A DNA stretch of 9,239 nucleotides from CAZUSO01 sp964622775 (lineage in GTDB: Bacteria > Bacteroidota > Bacteroidia > Chitinophagales > Chitinophagaceae): NCBI GenBank assembly GCA_964622775.1, contig CAZUSO010000089.1, positions 1-9,239 of the forward strand, written 5' to 3'. Positions 8,201-9,239 of this stretch are shown here, piece after piece (the stretch's first letter is position 1; each line of letters begins with the position of its first letter). Below the pieces are notes generated by a model. That model was not told the DNA's origin. It ran no database searches and saw only the letters and a list, made by a program, of their open reading frames with translations. A program made the translations under genes and the position numbers.

Positions 8201-8407
8201 CAGGAAAGTGTCATTGTACTTCAATTCAGTATTTTCAACCGTTACGGGCAAATGGTTTATGACTCCATTGATTTGAGCCAGAGCTGGGACGGCACTTTTA
8301 TCGGGCAGCCTGCTGATATTGGCGTTTATTATTACTACCTGAAATATCATTGCCTGGGCAGTAAAGAAGATATTGTTCAGAAGGGAGATATTACTTTGTT
8401 GCGTTAA
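5243..8407 (+). CDS. Paralogous large secreted T9SS type B protein: DUF7948-like + seven-blade SBBP propeller + PKD + two Ig-like modules
   Basis: This has the same architecture as the preceding gene and aligns with it over the full N-terminal and propeller region. A signal peptide covers residues 1 to about 18-19 (TLFSLAA). The DUF7948-like domain is about 23-245, the seven SBBP-like blades about 247-704, the PKD about 709-785 (WDFGDG at 744-749), the Ig-like modules about 788-880 and 881-961, and the type B T9SS sorting domain 969-1054. That last domain has the textbook motif NAFSPNNDGKNDVF, then IFNRYGQMVYDS, SWDGTFIGQP, IGVYYYYL and GDITLLR. Adjacent cysteines (PCC) sit just before it. 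It lacks two Ig-like modules present in the first copy, which accounts for almost all of the 157-aa length difference. ATG 5243 is chosen because the signal peptide starts there; a 5-codon mini-ORF (MKYFL) from 5229 ends in a TGA overlapping this ATG. Likely surface-exposed or secreted; ligand and function unknown. Confidence 0.93.
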   Translation: MRLNIYTLFALATLFSLAANGKDGNLDFVENKNQWEPVVKYRADLPAGAVFLTDKGFTYSFYSREDANAAHEKMHENARLEDISNTVVHGHAYRVNFVGAGADIYYSESAKRKTYHNYFIGNKPEKWAGKVGLYGKVIQHNVYPGIDVAVYSRGNAMKYDFLVAAGADIARIRLNFEGVNPVITEKGTLMIPTTVNTIEEDAPYAYQVVNGNEIPVACNYKVSAKGDIGFEFPDGYDKTQALIIDPTLVFGTYSGGTGNTYGFSACYDADGALYSGGETFTTGWPATVGAFQTTFGGSVDCGINKNSSDGTTLIYSTYFGGSGTDLPNNMITNSNNELAVMGTTTSSNLPVSAGCYQSVFGGGSDFHVVHFTADGTGIIGATYVGGNGSDASNYGTSSNYGDQNRGELFFDNDGNILVAGSSSSTNFPVTANAIQAANAGYQDGVVFKLNADCSQLLYSTYIGGAMDDACFALVTTGSGDVVVCGGTKSSDFPTTSGVLHETFQGQTDGFVTILNPSSGLVHSTYLGTDSYDHGFKVQVSMSDEVLVMGQTNGDYPVSQGVYSIPNGNIFIDKLTPDLSASLGSTRLGNTQQSFVPTAFLYDYCGNTYLCGFNSGGQMPVTADAFQSSGNGFWFCVLDFGWNTLSYASYYGNSDHVDGGSSRFDPNGIIYHSVCTIDPAFPTTPTAHAPNDLASGWDVASFKFDFEPVAIHANPQIDVLSNDSVCAPGSVIFDNLSINALSCYWDFGDGTSSTEFEPTHIYQNAGTYQVMLAIQNDELCNARDTAYLTVYAFDPVIPELSDKDTNVCTLSKTVPLTAQVNNLNDDMAFLWSPANAILSDPTLQSVIVDPSVSTEIYLTVTYTFGADICVYEMSDTIHINNVPPDPVDILNPDTLVCIGQTVDLRVNGNDAYRYFWSPSAGVPDPDSKETSVTPFETTRYTIVATDSLECTVFDSVLVMVKPCCNMVVANAFSPNNDGKNDVFFLQTQESVIVLQFSIFNRYGQMVYDSIDLSQSWDGTFIGQPADIGVYYYYLKYHCLGSKEDIVQKGDITLLR

Positions 8408-8480
8408 TTTTATTGGTCTGGAAAAAGCTGTTTTTTATTTTATAACAGAAAATTATTTCGAAATTGCTCTTTTAGAAAAT

Positions 8481-8507
8481 TACATTTGAAATAAAGATTT
8501 ATATTTG
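8481..8507 (+). promoter_or_regulatory. Two candidate -7 boxes upstream of infC
   Basis: Two exact TAnnTTTG matches occur in the 131-bp gap before infC: TACATTTG (8481-8488) and TATATTTG (8500-8507). The second would start transcription about 25 nt before the infC ATG. Neither has a clean TTTG/TTG at the usual -33 spacing; the TTTG inside the first box is only 11 nt before the second box. They suggest that infC has its own promoter rather than depending on the large gene upstream. The gap has only a weak AT-rich CTGTT/AACAG hairpin after the large gene's stop and no convincing terminator. Confidence 0.4.
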
Positions 8508-8538
8508 CGCACAATTTTGTTTACTTTTTAATCATTGA

Positions 8539-9096
8539 ATGCAGAAAAGACCATATAGCAGAGGCAGAAATTTACCCGTAAAGCGAGAAGCTGAACACCG
8601 TATCAACCAGTTTATTAAGGCGCCCGAAGTTCGTTTGGTTGGCGATAATGTAGAGCCGGGTGTTTATTCATTAACTGACGCATTGAAGCTGGCTCAGGAG
8701 ATTGGAGAGGATTTGGTGGAAATTTCCCCGAATGCCGCACCGCCGGTGTGCCGTATTGTAGATTACAATAAATTTCTTTACGAAAAGAAGAAGCGGGAAA
8801 AAGAACAAAAGGCTAAGGCCAAACAATCGGAAGTGAAAGAAATCCGGTTTACCCCGAATACGGACGACCATGATTTCGATTTCAAAGCAAAACATGCGGA
8901 GAAATTTTTACAGGACGGCAATAAGGTAAAATGCTTTGTCCAGTTTAAAGGCCGGGCTATTCTGTTCCAGGATCGGGGTGAGTTGCTTTTGCTTAAGTTT
9001 GCGGAACGCCTGGCAGAGTGGGGCACATTAGAATCTATGCCAAAGTTGGAAGGTAAGAGAATGTTTGCTATCTTTACACCCAAGAAGAAAAAATAA
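8539..9096 (+). CDS. infC: Translation initiation factor IF-3
   Basis: IF-3 binds the 30S subunit, blocks premature joining of the 50S subunit and monitors start-codon/initiator-tRNA pairing. The 185-aa protein has the family's normal size. The N-terminal domain covers about residues 18-82 (RINQFIKAPEVRLV, SLTDALKLAQE, DLVEISPNAAPPVCRI). RIVDYNKFLY (72-81) fits the known IF-3 signature. A lysine-rich linker helix follows (about 82-98), then the C-terminal ribosome-binding domain (about 99-182: VKEIRFTPNTDDHDFDFKAK, FVQFKGRAILFQDRGE, LEGKRMFAIFTPK). The start is well fixed: the codon immediately upstream in frame is TGA (8536-8538), giving TGAATG. It is an ordinary ATG, not the AUU used for autoregulation in enteric bacteria. 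No Shine-Dalgarno is visible. The usual partner thrS is not upstream; rpmI and rplT could lie beyond the window edge. Residue-level confidence is high. Confidence 0.97.
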   Translation: MQKRPYSRGRNLPVKREAEHRINQFIKAPEVRLVGDNVEPGVYSLTDALKLAQEIGEDLVEISPNAAPPVCRIVDYNKFLYEKKKREKEQKAKAKQSEVKEIRFTPNTDDHDFDFKAKHAEKFLQDGNKVKCFVQFKGRAILFQDRGELLLLKFAERLAEWGTLESMPKLEGKRMFAIFTPKKKK

Positions 9097-9132
9097 AAGG
9101 TTATTTATTATTTTAACAGTTTATTATTATTG

Positions 9133-9165
9133 ATTAAGGTTGGATTTAAGCATTAATGCCTTAAT
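9133..9165 (+). promoter_or_regulatory. Overlapping AT-rich palindromes after infC
   Basis: ATTAAGG (9133-9139) is a perfect inverted repeat of CCTTAAT (9159-9165). Inside it, GCATTAATGC (9150-9159) is itself a perfect 10-nt palindrome flanked by TTAA on both sides with one extra C. The two pairings compete for the same bases, so the RNA could fold in two exclusive ways, or the DNA could be an operator. The site lies about 40-70 nt before an intrinsic terminator. Its role is inferred only. Confidence 0.3.
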
Positions 9166-9202
9166 TTTACATTTTGTTTTCATGGTGATAGGGTTTATAG
9201 GG

Positions 9203-9235
9203 GCTGACCCATTCTTGGGTCGGCTTTCTTTTTTT
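9203..9235 (+). terminator. Intrinsic (rho-independent) terminator
   Basis: GCTGACCC (9203-9210) pairs with GGGTCGGC (9217-9224) over 8 bp with one G-T wobble, closing a 6-nt loop (attctt). A T-rich tract, TTTCTTTTTTT, follows at 9225-9235. It is the only classic terminator in the window. It begins 106 nt after the infC stop, so it either ends the infC transcript or acts as an attenuator before the next gene, which would be rpmI in the common infC-rpmI-rplT order. Confidence 0.85.
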
Positions 9236-9239
9236 AACA

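Noticed and set aside
7766..8350. 194-codon minus-strand frame inside the second large gene
   Set aside because: Antisense shadow of the Ig-like and sorting-domain coding region; Arg/Ile-rich translation without motif.
8418..8446. Weak hairpin CTGTT/AACAG after the second large gene as a terminator
   Set aside because: Only a 5-bp AT-rich stem with a long loop and no proper T-tract following it.
1..9239. CRISPR arrays, tRNA/rRNA genes, transposases or phage genes
   Set aside because: No direct-repeat/spacer pattern, RNA gene or mobile-element protein was seen on either strand.

Overview
The window looks like a chromosomal segment of a Bacteroidota bacterium (Chitinophagales/Sphingobacteriales/Saprospiria-like; the order cannot be fixed from this sequence). 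The evidence is two very large secreted proteins ending in type B type IX secretion (gliding-motility-associated) C-terminal domains, Shine-Dalgarno-poor start regions, TAnnTTTG-type -7 promoter boxes, and a Bacteroidota-like translation initiation factor IF-3.

Layout: 3-149 is the 3' end of an unidentified plus-strand gene. A short convergent gap follows, holding a small AATT-based 7-nt periodic repeat. The minus strand then carries a 182-aa lipoprotein (763-215). Just upstream of it are two tiny overlapping open frames (999-883 and 886-767), either a translationally coupled mini-operon or the remains of one frameshifted small secreted protein. A gene-free stretch, about 1000-1364, has one perfect -7 box.

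The bulk of the window is a tandem pair of paralogues, 1365-5000 (1211 aa) and 5243-8407 (1054 aa). Each has a signal peptide, a conserved N-terminal domain of the 'NKNQWE' type (DUF7948-like), exactly seven SBBP-like beta-propeller repeats, one PKD domain with WDFGDG, a run of Ig-like modules (four in the first, two in the second) and a type B T9SS sorting domain. They are probably exported by the type IX system and displayed on or released from the cell surface; no catalytic site is visible and the ligand is unknown. The 242-bp spacer between them contains a nested inverted-repeat element.

The last gene is infC (8539-9096), whose upstream neighbour here is a surface-protein gene rather than the usual thrS. 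It is followed by an AT-rich palindromic segment and a strong intrinsic terminator at the window edge, which may be either the end of the infC transcript or an attenuator ahead of rpmI-rplT outside the window. The region is mostly recognisable. The most promising unexplained items are the small coupled ORFs, the structured spacer at 5078-5136 and the stalk-length difference between the paralogues.
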